A stretch of DNA of 58,386 nt, from contig NZ_CABVPP010000050.1 of the NCBI RefSeq assembly GCF_902499075.1, forward strand, positions 1 through 58,386, given 5' to 3'. A program made the translations under genes and the position numbers. Origin of the DNA: Burkholderia pseudomultivorans. Its GTDB lineage: Bacteria; Pseudomonadota; Gammaproteobacteria; Burkholderiales; Burkholderiaceae. The notes under the pieces were generated by a model, which worked only from the letters and a program-made list of their open reading frames with translations, did not search any database and had not been told where the DNA came from. Below are positions 36,731 through 43,997 of the stretch, in pieces (position 1 is the first letter of the stretch; every line of letters starts with the position of its first letter).

Positions 36731-37093
36731 ATGGATAAGTATCAGTCGTCGATCGGCGACGTCTTCCACGCGCTGGCCGATCCGACGCGCGTGGCGATCG
36801 TCTGCGCGCTCGCGAGCGGTGCGCAGACGGTGTCGACGCTGGCCGCGCCGTTCGACATGGCGTTGCCTTCGTTCATGAAGCATCTGACGGTGCTCGAACG
36901 CAGCGGCTTGATCCTCACGTCCAAGTCCGGCCGCACGCGCACCTGCGAACTGCAGCCGCAGCGGCTGCAGCAAGCCGAGCGCTGGCTCGCCGAGCAGCGC
37001 GCGATGTGGGAAGCGCGATCCGATCGCATGGTCGAATTCGTCGAACGACTTCATCAACAGGAGCAAGCCGATGACCCGAAACGCCGCCGATAG
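36731..37093 (+). CDS. ArsR-family (non-metal type) transcriptional regulator
   Basis: A 120-residue winged-helix repressor of the ArsR superfamily. The domain runs from FHALADPTRVAIVCAL to the wing SKSGRTRTCEL. It has no cysteine cluster that would bind metal and belongs to the subgroup usually paired with an SRPBCC (AHSA1-like) protein, as here. The ATG at 36731 directly follows the -10 element, so the mRNA is probably leaderless. A codon at 36695 would lie inside the promoter. It overlaps the next gene by 23 bp, so the two are one unit and the regulator probably controls itself. Confidence 0.9.
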   Translation: MDKYQSSIGDVFHALADPTRVAIVCALASGAQTVSTLAAPFDMALPSFMKHLTVLERSGLILTSKSGRTRTCELQPQRLQQAERWLAEQRAMWEARSDRMVEFVERLHQQEQADDPKRRR

Positions 37094-37556
37094 CGCCGAC
37101 TCGCGCGACCTCATGATCACGCGCGTGCTGCGCGCACCGCGCGCCGCGTTGTGGCGCGCATGGTCGGAACCCGATCTGCTGAAGGTGTGGTGGTGTCCGA
37201 AGCCGTGGACCACCGACGTGCTCGCGTTCGATCTGAAACCGGGCGGCGCGTTTCATACGTTGATGAAAGGGCCGGACGGAGGCATCAGCGACAACCCCGG
37301 CTGCTTTCTCGAGATCGTGCCGCAGTCGCGTCTCGCGTTCACCTCGATGCTGACGGCCGGCTGGCGCCCGAATACGCCGTGGATGGGTTTCACCGCGATC
37401 ATCACGATGACCGACGAAGGCGAGGGCACGCGCTACGTCGCGCACGTGATGCATCCGGACGACGCATCGCGCGAGCAGCACGAGAAGCTCGGCTTCTTCG
37501 ACGGCTGGAACATGGTGATCACGCAGCTCGACGAATTGGCCTGCACGCTGCGCTGA
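37071..37556 (+). CDS. SRPBCC-family (AHSA1-like) protein
   Basis: A 161-residue START/Bet v1-type ligand-binding protein of the AHSA1 branch. It is recognised by ITRVLRAPRAALWRAWSEPDLLKVWW near the N-terminus, FDLKPGGAFHTLM, the strand LTAGWRPN and HEKLGFFDGWNMVITQL at the C-terminus. The fold makes a deep hydrophobic pocket; the ligand is unknown. It overlaps the upstream arsR-like gene, and an AGGAGCAAGCCG site lies before the ATG. In known pairs of this kind the two proteins respond to small hydrophobic compounds, but no function is shown here. Confidence 0.88.
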   Translation: MTRNAADSADSRDLMITRVLRAPRAALWRAWSEPDLLKVWWCPKPWTTDVLAFDLKPGGAFHTLMKGPDGGISDNPGCFLEIVPQSRLAFTSMLTAGWRPNTPWMGFTAIITMTDEGEGTRYVAHVMHPDDASREQHEKLGFFDGWNMVITQLDELACTLR

Positions 37557-37569
37557 TGCGCTTTCGCGC

Positions 37570-37596
37570 TCGACGTTCGACGTTCGACGTTCGACG
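37570..37596 (+). repeat. Heptamer tandem repeat CGACGTT
   Basis: Three full copies of CGACGTT and a partial fourth run in tandem starting at 37571, flanked by GCGCTCG on the left and CGAGCGC on the right, which can pair. It lies just behind the SRPBCC gene and may form a hairpin in the transcript. No T-run follows. Confidence 0.75.
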
Positions 37597-37738
37597 AGCG
37601 CGCGTCGCCGCACGCGGGGCGCGTTCGCATTTGCTTCGGGATCCGGACGATGGCATGAAGGGCCGCATCGCCGCCCGCGTTCGTGCAGGGCGACGGAACC
37701 CGAAAATCGCAGAAAACGACGTCACAACACGAAATCGC

Positions 37739-37767
37739 TTGACAGTATCGTCGGTGCCACGTATTGT
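37739..37767 (+). promoter_or_regulatory. Strong sigma-70 promoter in the 537-bp gap
   Basis: TTGACA (37739-37744, exact consensus), a 17-bp spacer and TATTGT (37762-37767) form one of the best promoters in the window. The start site would be near 37774. The next supported gene begins 320 bp later at 38094. Confidence 0.65.
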
Positions 37768-38093
37768 CCGCCGTTGAAATCTTCAAGAAGCGCGATTGCT
37801 GCTCGTCATTGCCGCCTTGCCGCGGCATCTGTTGTCCTCTCCCTCCTTGACCCTTTTCCGGTGCCCCGTCGGCGGCCCAGCGCGACTGCATGCGTTTGCA
37901 ATGCATTGCGACGCCATGTGACGGATATCGGCATCGTCGAACGGTTCAACGGCAACAACGGAACAGGCTCACGCGAGCCTGGTACACGTTCGTCCACGTG
38001 TTGCGGATTGCACTCGCTCGAATCGCCCGGTTCCCGAATTCATCGGGGCTGCCGGCGCGTTCTTGTCGCCAACACTGAGATATTTGAATCACC

Positions 38094-38318
38094 ATGCAAG
38101 CAACGAATACCCAACATTACGGCGGCTATGCCGTCGCCCCTTCCGCTCATCGGCTTCCGGACGGAAGCTTCTCGTCGAACCTGACGCTGCGCCGCACCGG
38201 CTGCCGCGCCGAGCCGACGTGCTACGAGTTCTACTCGCTCGACTACTTCAGCAGCGAGGAAGCCGCGTTGCGCCACTCGGCGCGCTGGGCACGCAACTGG
38301 ATCGATACGCGCGGCTGA
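38094..38318 (+). CDS. Small conserved-looking protein of unknown function
   Basis: A 74-residue protein with no membrane segment or signal. It starts with YGGYAVAPSAHRLPDGSF and ends with EEAALRHSARWARNWID. The first and last parts share a pattern (Y-x-G-[FY]-x-[IV]-x-P at the start; S-x-R-x-A before I-D at the end) with the 94-residue protein at 38634, so they may be distant relatives. The ribosome site is weak. It is the first gene after the promoter at 37739. I do not recognise a function; reality as a gene is supported by codon pattern and the likeness to its neighbour. Confidence 0.6.
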   Translation: MQATNTQHYGGYAVAPSAHRLPDGSFSSNLTLRRTGCRAEPTCYEFYSLDYFSSEEAALRHSARWARNWIDTRG

Positions 38319-38633
38319 GCGCCGCAGTCGGTACGCGAACCGTTCGCGCTGCGTGCGCATCGCATGCGGCGACGGCGCGCTCGCTGCGACGCCTCGCACG
38401 CGCCGCGACGCCGGAAATAACCCGCGCGCGCAGCGGCCGATGCGCGTATGATGAACTTCTCCGAGCCGCCGCTGCTGTTCGACCGCTCCCCCCTCCATCG
38501 GCTGTCTTTACCGCGTCGCGCCTCTGCCACGCGCATCGTCGTCCCGTTATCCCGTCCGCCGCGCCTGCATCGGCGCTACCGGCAGCACGCGCTCGTCCGC
38601 GCGATTCGTCGCCACGAGCCTCAGGAGTTCACC
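38319..38633. other. 315-bp intergenic region between two small genes
   Basis: No gene is supported; the frames present are Arg/Ser-rich and lack ribosome sites. A TATGAT hexamer lies at 38447-38452, but no matching -35 box is evident at the right distance. It may contain the promoter of the small gene at 38634. Confidence 0.35.
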
Positions 38634-38918
38634 ATGAGCATGCATCTCTATCGCGGATTCGAAATCTATCCGCTGATCTATCCGCACGTGCCGGCGCAGC
38701 TCGGCAGCGCGCACAACTACGACGCGGGCTTCGACGCCGCCGTGAAGATCTGCCAGCGCGGCGCCGGCGACATGCTGACGCGCAGCCAGACGTTCCGCCT
38801 TGCCGAGCTGTCGCCGTTCGATACGGCCGGCGATGCGCGCCGCGCATCGCTGCGCTATGCGGAAACGATGATCGACGATAACCGCGACAAGCCGGGCTTT
38901 TTTGCCGACACGCTTTGA
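38634..38918 (+). CDS. Small protein of unknown function
   Basis: A 94-residue soluble protein beginning MSMHLYRGFEIYPLIYPHVP. It has an AGGAG site 10 bases before the ATG at 38634 and normal codon use for the genome. It resembles the protein at 38094 at both ends (see that entry). It is followed closely by another small gene at 38956 and then by a ribosomal protein S21 gene, all on the same strand, so they may be one transcript. No known function is recognised. Confidence 0.72.
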   Translation: MSMHLYRGFEIYPLIYPHVPAQLGSAHNYDAGFDAAVKICQRGAGDMLTRSQTFRLAELSPFDTAGDARRASLRYAETMIDDNRDKPGFFADTL

Positions 38919-38955
38919 CGCGACCGGCAACCCACCCTGGCCTTCGGAGGCAACC

Positions 38956-39165
38956 ATGATCATCGACGATCTTCTCGATCTGATCCGGCGCGGCGAAGTA
39001 AGCGGAACCGATACGGCGCTGCCGTCCGGCGTCGGCGATTCGGCGCTCGCGCATCAGCAGGAGTTCCGGATGTTCGCGGCGGTACGTGCGCTAACGATCG
39101 GCTCCGGCTATACGGAGTTCGAATCCGACGAAATTGCGAGCGCCGTGATGACGCGGCTCGGCTGA
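38956..39165 (+). CDS. Small acidic protein of unknown function
   Basis: A 69-residue, acidic protein (IIDDLLDLIRRGEVSGTD at the start, YTEFESDEIASAVMTRLG at the end), predicted mostly helical. A clear CGGAGG site lies 7 bases upstream of the ATG at 38956; the frame is open further upstream to 38902, overlapping the previous gene, but without support. It lies between the small gene at 38634 and rpsU. No function is recognised. Confidence 0.7.
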   Translation: MIIDDLLDLIRRGEVSGTDTALPSGVGDSALAHQQEFRMFAAVRALTIGSGYTEFESDEIASAVMTRLG

Positions 39166-39201
39166 CGTTTTTCCCTTCAACGCTTCAACACAGGATCATT
39201 C

Positions 39202-39414
39202 ATGACCAGCATCACGCTGAAAGCCAACGAGCCGATCGACGTCGCGCTCCGCCGGTTCCGCCGCGACATCGAGAAAACCGGGCTCATTCGCGAACTGCGC
39301 AGCCGCACGAGCTACGAGAAGCCGACGGCGATGCGCAAACGCAAGAAGGCGAGCGCCGTCGTGCGCCAGCGTTCGCGCGTGCGGCGCGCGCTGCCGCCGC
39401 GCAAGCTGTACTGA
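39202..39414 (+). CDS. rpsU: Small ribosomal subunit protein bS21 (paralogue)
   Basis: A 70-residue bS21 protein of the 30S subunit, which helps base-pairing with Shine-Dalgarno sequences during initiation. It has the S21 core: [16 protein letters not shown], then [19 protein letters not shown] and a very basic tail ([14 protein letters not shown]). Burkholderia genomes usually carry more than one bS21. This copy is not in the classical rpsU-dnaG-rpoD setting but follows small unknown genes, so it is probably an accessory or stress-regulated paralogue. Confidence 0.93.
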   Translation: MTSITLKANEPIDVALRRFRRDIEKTGLIRELRSRTSYEKPTAMRKRKKASAVVRQRSRVRRALPPRKLY

Positions 39415-39436
39415 TCTCGGCGTCCGGCCGCCGATC

Positions 39437-39460
39437 GTGCGCGGCCGCGGCGCCGCGCAC
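39437..39460. terminator. GC-rich hairpin behind rpsU
   Basis: GTGCGCGGC (39437-39445) and GCCGCGCAC (39452-39460) form a perfect 9-bp stem with a 6-base loop, 22 bp behind the rpsU stop. No T-run follows, so it may be a weak or Rho-assisted end of the small-gene transcript. Confidence 0.4.
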
Positions 39461-39485
39461 CCAATGCGGCACGCAGGGCGGCTTT

Positions 39486-39505
39486 ATTTCAACACTACTT
39501 GAAAT
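39486..39505. promoter_or_regulatory. ArsR operator upstream of the arsenic operon
   Basis: ATTTCAA (39486-39492) and TTGAAAT (39499-39505) are a perfect 7-bp inverted repeat with a CACTAC spacer, 29 bp before the arsR start codon. The right half contains a -35-like TTGAAA (39499-39504); a possible -10 is TATCGT at 39522. This is the expected place and form of an ArsR dimer site that represses its own operon. Confidence 0.7.
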
Positions 39506-39534
39506 ATAGAAATGAATGCGCTATCGTGCCGCGC

Positions 39535-39876
39535 ATGGATTCCAATCACGTCGTCCGCGCGCTGAGCGCGCTCGCGCACGAATCGCGGCTCGCGATTTTC
39601 CGTGCGCTCGTGGTGGCCGGCCCCAACGGCCTCGCCGCCGGTGAGATCGCGCAACGGCTCGGGCTGTCGCCGTCGGGCCTGTCGTTTCATCTGAAGGATC
39701 TGTCGCATGCCGGCCTCGTGCAGTCGCGGCAGGAAGGGCGCTTCGTGTTCTATACGGCGCACTTCGATGCGATGAACGGCCTGATCGGTTTCCTGACGGA
39801 GAACTGCTGCGCGGGCGCAAGCTGCGCGGCGAGCGACGCGCGCGGCTGCTGTCCGCCCGCGGCGAATCCGTCGTGA
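39535..39876 (+). CDS. arsR: Arsenic-responsive repressor ArsR
   Basis: A 113-residue ArsR/SmtB repressor. The winged helix covers residues 5-80 (AGEIAQRLGLSPSGLSFHLK as recognition region). The usual C-x-C in the recognition helix is missing. Instead the C-terminus carries Cys91, Cys92, Cys97, Cys105 and Cys106. The NCC-x4-C arrangement matches the arsenite site of the Acidithiobacillus ferrooxidans-type ArsR (Cys95/96/102). It is the first gene of arsR-arsC-acr3, with a palindrome upstream. Cys105 and Cys106 may be additional ligands. Confidence 0.93.
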   Translation: MDSNHVVRALSALAHESRLAIFRALVVAGPNGLAAGEIAQRLGLSPSGLSFHLKDLSHAGLVQSRQEGRFVFYTAHFDAMNGLIGFLTENCCAGASCAASDARGCCPPAANPS

Positions 39877-39894
39877 TCTTCCGTGGAGCCGCGT

Positions 39895-40416
39895 GTGACC
39901 GACCGACCTTATTCGATTCTGATTCTCTGCACCGGCAACACGTCGCGTAGCGTGATGGCCGAAGCGCTGTTCAACGTCCTGGGAAACGGCCGGTTTCGCG
40001 CGTATAGCGCGGGCAGCCGCCCGGCGGGCGTCGTCAATCCGTTCGCGATCGAGCAGTGCGCGGCGCTCGGCTACGATACGTCGCAGCTGCGCAGCAAGAG
40101 CTGGGACGAATTCGCGCGGCCCGATGCGCCGCAGATGGATTTCGTGCTGACCGTGTGCGACGCGGCGGCCGGCGAAGCGTGTCCGGTGTGGCCGGGCCGG
40201 CCGATCACCGCGCACTGGGGATTCGAAGATCCGGCCGCGTGCGCGGGCAGCGACGACGAGAAACGCAGCGTATTCGACAAGGTGCGCCGCCAGATCGCGC
40301 ACCGCGTGAGCCGATTCCTGGCGCTGCCGCTCGACGCGCTCGATCGCGACGCGATTCGGCACGCGATGCGCGCGATTGGCGAAGAGCCGGGGCAGGCGTG
40401 CGATGAGCGGCACTGA
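39895..40416 (+). CDS. arsC: Arsenate reductase ArsC (low-molecular-weight phosphatase type)
   Basis: A 173-residue arsenate reductase that turns As(V) into As(III). The phosphatase loop CTGNTSR places the nucleophile at Cys12 and the arginine at 18. Two further cysteines at 88 and 96 (TVCDAAAGEACP) match the redox cascade of the thioredoxin-coupled S. aureus-type enzyme. I take the GTG at 39895 as start because GGAG lies 7 bases upstream; another GTG at 39883 would leave no site. It overlaps the acr3 start by 14 bp. Its tail of about 35 residues beyond the fold is longer than usual. Confidence 0.92.
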   Translation: MTDRPYSILILCTGNTSRSVMAEALFNVLGNGRFRAYSAGSRPAGVVNPFAIEQCAALGYDTSQLRSKSWDEFARPDAPQMDFVLTVCDAAAGEACPVWPGRPITAHWGFEDPAACAGSDDEKRSVFDKVRRQIAHRVSRFLALPLDALDRDAIRHAMRAIGEEPGQACDERH

Positions 40417-41488
40417 TACGACGCTCGGCGCCGCGCGTCCGGCCATCGGGTTTTTCGAGCGCTACCTGAGCGCGTGGGTCGCGCTCTGCATCGTCGCGGG
40501 CATCGCGCTCGGCCAGCTGTTGCCGGACGTGTTTCGCGCGCTCGGCCGGATGCAGGTCGCGCAGGTGAACCTGCCGGTCGGCGTGCTCGTCTGGGTGATG
40601 ATCGTGCCGATGCTGGTCAAGATCGACCTGGCGGCGATGTCGCGCGTGCGCAGCCAATGGCGCGGCATCGGCGTCACGCTCTTCGTCAACTGGCTGATCA
40701 AGCCGTTCTCGATGGCGCTGCTCGGCTGGGTGTTCGTGCGTCACGTGTTCGCACCGTGGCTGCCGGCCGCGCAGCTCGACAGCTACGTCGCGGGCCTGAT
40801 TCTCCTCGCGGCCGCGCCGTGTACCGCGATGGTGTTCGTCTGGTCGCAGCTGTGCGACGGCGATCCGTATTTCACGCTGTCGCAGGTCGCGCTCAACGAC
40901 GCGATCATGGTCGTCGCGTTCGCGCCGCTCGTCGCGCTGCTGCTCGGGCTGTCGGCGATCACGGTGCCGTGGGACACGCTGATCATGTCGGTCGTGCTGT
41001 ACATCGTGATTCCGGCGCTCGTCGCGCAATGGCTGCGCCGGCGCTGGCTCGCGCGCGGCGAGGCCTATTTCCGTCGCGCCGTCGCGCGTCTTGGCCCGTA
41101 TTCGATCGGCGCGCTGCTCGCCACGCTCGTGCTGCTGTTCGCGTTCCAGGGCGACGCGATCGTCGACGCGCCGCGCGTGATCGCGCTGCTCGCGGTGCCG
41201 ATCCTGATCCAGGTCCTGTTCAATTCCGGTCTCGCGTATCTGCTGAATCGGCGGCTCGGCGTCGCGCACTGCGTCGCCGGTCCGTCGAGCCTGATCGGCG
41301 CGAGCAATTTCTTCGAACTCGCCGTCGCGACCGCCATCAGCCTGTTCGGCTTTCACTCGGGCGCGGCGCTCGCGACGGTCGTCGGCGTGCTGATCGAGGT
41401 GCCGGTGATGTTGTTCGTCGTCGGTGTCGTGAATCGATCGCGACGCTGGTACGAAGCGGCGCCGCACACGCACCACGGCGCACGATGA
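40403..41488 (+). CDS. acr3: Arsenite efflux permease Acr3
   Basis: A 361-residue inner-membrane transporter with about ten helices that exports arsenite (bile/arsenite/riboflavin transporter family). The essential cysteine is Cys140 in AAAPCTAMVFVWS, and the PSSLIGASNFFELAVATAI segment in the later helices is typical of Acr3. It overlaps arsC, so translation is coupled, and it ends the arsenic operon. The gene behind it is convergent. Confidence 0.95.
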   Translation: MSGTDTTLGAARPAIGFFERYLSAWVALCIVAGIALGQLLPDVFRALGRMQVAQVNLPVGVLVWVMIVPMLVKIDLAAMSRVRSQWRGIGVTLFVNWLIKPFSMALLGWVFVRHVFAPWLPAAQLDSYVAGLILLAAAPCTAMVFVWSQLCDGDPYFTLSQVALNDAIMVVAFAPLVALLLGLSAITVPWDTLIMSVVLYIVIPALVAQWLRRRWLARGEAYFRRAVARLGPYSIGALLATLVLLFAFQGDAIVDAPRVIALLAVPILIQVLFNSGLAYLLNRRLGVAHCVAGPSSLIGASNFFELAVATAISLFGFHSGAALATVVGVLIEVPVMLFVVGVVNRSRRWYEAAPHTHHGAR

Positions 41489-41513
41489 ACGGACGCGACG
41501 CGGCGGTCGCGCG

Positions 41514-42935
41514 TCACGCCGCCGCGTCGCCGATCGCCACCAGCAGATCGTCGATCCGCACCATCAGCTCGCGCACCTGACGCAGCGTCGAATACTGGTG
41601 CAGCACGGAGCGCCATTGCGGCACGCCGACGAGCGCTTCCCAGATCACGCCGAGCATGCGCGGATCGGCGTCGCCGGTTCGCAGCAGCGTACTCGCATAG
41701 TCGAGGCTCGCCTGCGCGCACAGCAGCTGCATGCGGCTGGCCGCGCCGAGCAGGCGCGGCGTCACCTCCGCGTGCTCGTCGCAGCAGTACATCACTTCGC
41801 GCGGCAGCGTCGCTTCGTCGGTCGTCAGCGCACGGAGCGACGCACCCGTCACGCGTACCGCGCCCTGCCGCGTATCGAACGAATACACGGTGCCCGCGTC
41901 GGCCTGGGCGAGCAGCCGCAACCCGCGCTGCAGTCTAGGCAGATCGGTGGTCGCCGCATCCGCGGACGCCTTCGCTTCGACGAGAAAGCAGACGTTCCAG
42001 ACCGGCGCCTGCGCATCGTCGTTCGCACGCTCGAGCAATACCGCATCCCATTCCGTCTTGGCGCGATCGTGCGGACCGGGTATCGCCGACGGCACGCGCA
42101 TCGAGGTCACGACGCGATAGCGCGGCGTGCCGTCGTGCGCATCGAGCCGCTGCGCAAGCGCGTCGAGCGCCTGCGCGGCCGCCGCTTCGACGGCCGCACC
42201 GCGTTGCCGCGACGTGACGCCTTGTGCCACCGCCAGCGCGCTGCCCGACTGCGGGCCGTGCCGCGCGAGTAGCGCGCGGTAGCGGCGCACGGACGGATCG
42301 GATGCGAGCGCATCGATGCGTTGCAAGCGCGCGAGCGCCGGGCTGTCCGTCAGTTTCGCGAGTTCGCGCGCAAACGCGGGATCGCTCGCGGTGTCCGGGT
42401 GCGCGCGCCACCGCCGCACCGTCGCATCGAACGCGCTCCACGATGCGGAAAATGCCGCGGTATGGAGCTCCGCGAGCGCGTCGCGTTGCCACGCATGGGC
42501 GCAACGTTCGCGCTTCGCCGGATGCGCGAGCGTGTTGACGGTCGAGCGCAGCGCGCGCCGGTCCTGGTCGGCATGTGCAGACAACGCGGCGTAGTCGCGC
42601 ACGCTCGGCGCGTCGTGACGCAGCACCGCCGCCTGAAACGCCGGATCGCCCATGTGCGGATCGACCGCATCGCGGATCATCCGCGCGAGCGCGGCGACGA
42701 AGCGGTCCTGCAGCGCGGCTTCGGGCGCCGTGTGCGCGGCGAGCGCGACGCGCGCCTCCTCGATCACGGTCGCGATCACGGTGGCCGCGTTCGTCGATGC
42801 GTCCAGCGACGACGAACGCGCGAGCGGCGGCAGCCGATAGCGGCGCACGACGGTGCGCAGGATGCGATCGAGCAGCGCGGGTAGCGGAATCGGCGGCATG
42901 GCGAGGACGCGGAGCGGAAAGGGCACGCCCTCCAT
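41514..42935 (-). CDS. Large soluble protein of unknown function
   Basis: A 473-residue protein (461 if it starts at the next ATG, 42899) without signal peptide or membrane helices. It is rich in Ala, Arg and Leu and appears mainly helical in its first two thirds (for example EEARVALAAHTAPEAALQ). The last third is mixed (RYRVVTSMRVPSAIPGPHD; NVCFLVEAKASADA). The phrase VEAKAS, with acidic and lysine residues after a hydrophobic strand, is faintly like a PD-(D/E)xK nuclease core (E-x-K), but I do not see the full motif. Neither start has a clear ribosome site. It is convergent with acr3. Function unknown. Confidence 0.72.
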   Translation of the reverse strand: MEGVPFPLRVLAMPPIPLPALLDRILRTVVRRYRLPPLARSSSLDASTNAATVIATVIEEARVALAAHTAPEAALQDRFVAALARMIRDAVDPHMGDPAFQAAVLRHDAPSVRDYAALSAHADQDRRALRSTVNTLAHPAKRERCAHAWQRDALAELHTAAFSASWSAFDATVRRWRAHPDTASDPAFARELAKLTDSPALARLQRIDALASDPSVRRYRALLARHGPQSGSALAVAQGVTSRQRGAAVEAAAAQALDALAQRLDAHDGTPRYRVVTSMRVPSAIPGPHDRAKTEWDAVLLERANDDAQAPVWNVCFLVEAKASADAATTDLPRLQRGLRLLAQADAGTVYSFDTRQGAVRVTGASLRALTTDEATLPREVMYCCDEHAEVTPRLLGAASRMQLLCAQASLDYASTLLRTGDADPRMLGVIWEALVGVPQWRSVLHQYSTLRQVRELMVRIDDLLVAIGDAAA

Positions 42936-42976
42936 GATGCCGGATTGCGTCGCCGGCGTGCGTGGACGGCGGTGCG

Positions 42977-43741
42977 TTATGCGGTCAGCGTGACCGCGAG
43001 GCTGCCGAGTTCGCCGAAGCGGACCGTCAGCGCGTCGCCGAGCGGCACCTCGATCGCGCCCGCATACGAACCGGTCGTCACGATCTGGCCGGCGCGCAGC
43101 GGCTCGCCGCGCGACGCGGCGAAGTTGGCGAGCCAGACGAGCGGCTTCAGCGGATCGCCGTCCGGATGGCGGCCGTCGATCGTGCGGTGCAGCTCGCCCT
43201 CGAACGCGATCTCGAACGCTTCGAGCGACGCATGCAGCCCGTCGCGCACGACGGGCCCGACGCAGAGCCCCTGATTGAACTGCGCATCGGCGAGCAATTC
43301 GAGCTTCGTCGCGCGTGCGGGTTCCGCATAGCGGCAGCCGAGCACTTCGAGCACGAGCCGCACTTCGCGGATCGCGTCGCGCACGTCGGCGTCGCTGTAC
43401 GGCTGCGCGCGGGTCGGCAGGTCGCGATCGAGCACGAAGGCGATCTCGGGCTCGATCCGCACGCTCGGCGTGCTGGTGACGACGCGGTACGGCGCGCCGG
43501 CTTCGCGGATCGTCGACGCGAAAATCGGCGCGACGACGACGCGCTCGGGCGGCGGCAGCGCGCACTTCCATCCGCCGATCGCCTCGCCGAGCAGGTCCGC
43601 GACGCGATGCTGGATCGCGAGCGCGGTGTCGACGTCTTCGGGACGGAAAGCATCGGGCAGCAGCGGGCCGGGCGCGCCGGCATGGCGGGCGGCGACGAGA
43701 TGCTGGGCGGCGCCGTCCACGCGTTCGATAGTCGTTGTCAT
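42977..43741 (-). CDS. 2-keto-4-pentenoate hydratase-like protein
   Basis: A 254-residue member of the hydratase/decarboxylase branch of the fumarylacetoacetate-hydrolase-related family (MhpD, 4-oxalocrotonate decarboxylase). Family marks are IGGWKCAL near residue 60, EPEIAFVLDRDLP with the metal-binding glutamates, LEVLGCRY, the NQGLCVGP segment and ITTG-like QIVTTGSYAG near the end. Such enzymes add water to 2-hydroxypenta-2,4-dienoates in aromatic meta-cleavage. No other meta-pathway gene is nearby, so its role here is unknown. It lies 41 bp upstream of, and in the same direction as, the unknown protein ending at 41514. Confidence 0.88.
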   Translation of the reverse strand: MTTTIERVDGAAQHLVAARHAGAPGPLLPDAFRPEDVDTALAIQHRVADLLGEAIGGWKCALPPPERVVVAPIFASTIREAGAPYRVVTSTPSVRIEPEIAFVLDRDLPTRAQPYSDADVRDAIREVRLVLEVLGCRYAEPARATKLELLADAQFNQGLCVGPVVRDGLHASLEAFEIAFEGELHRTIDGRHPDGDPLKPLVWLANFAASRGEPLRAGQIVTTGSYAGAIEVPLGDALTVRFGELGSLAVTLTA

Positions 43742-43997
43742 GTCGGTTGAGCGTAGTGAAAGGAAGCCGGCAAACGAGCCGGACGAAACGAATCATGTCG
43801 ATGATAACGTTTTCGATGCGGGGACTGCAGGGCGCGGCCGCGCGGGCCGCCGCGTGCGGGCGCGACCCGCGCGTCGCTTTGACGCACGCAGCGGCGCAAC
43901 CTCGATTGACCGCGCGCAACGTCGGGCGCCGCCGATCCGCGGATGATGGTCGCATGGCCGCACGAACCTCCGTGCGGCGGCAACCGGAGAGAGCCGC

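Larger units (their letters stand above)
37557..38093. other. 537-bp intergenic region with heptamer repeat and promoter
   Basis: The gap holds a heptamer tandem repeat (37570-37596), a strong sigma-70 promoter (37739-37767) and about 330 bp of sequence before the small gene at 38094. An open frame from 37774 to 38184 overlaps that gene in another frame and has no ribosome site or family likeness, so I do not accept it. The stretch after the promoter may be a long leader or a small RNA. Confidence 0.5.

Noticed and set aside
37774-38184. Plus-strand open frame of 136 codons behind the promoter at 37739
   Set aside because: It overlaps the small gene at 38094 in another frame, lacks a ribosome site and resembles no protein family.
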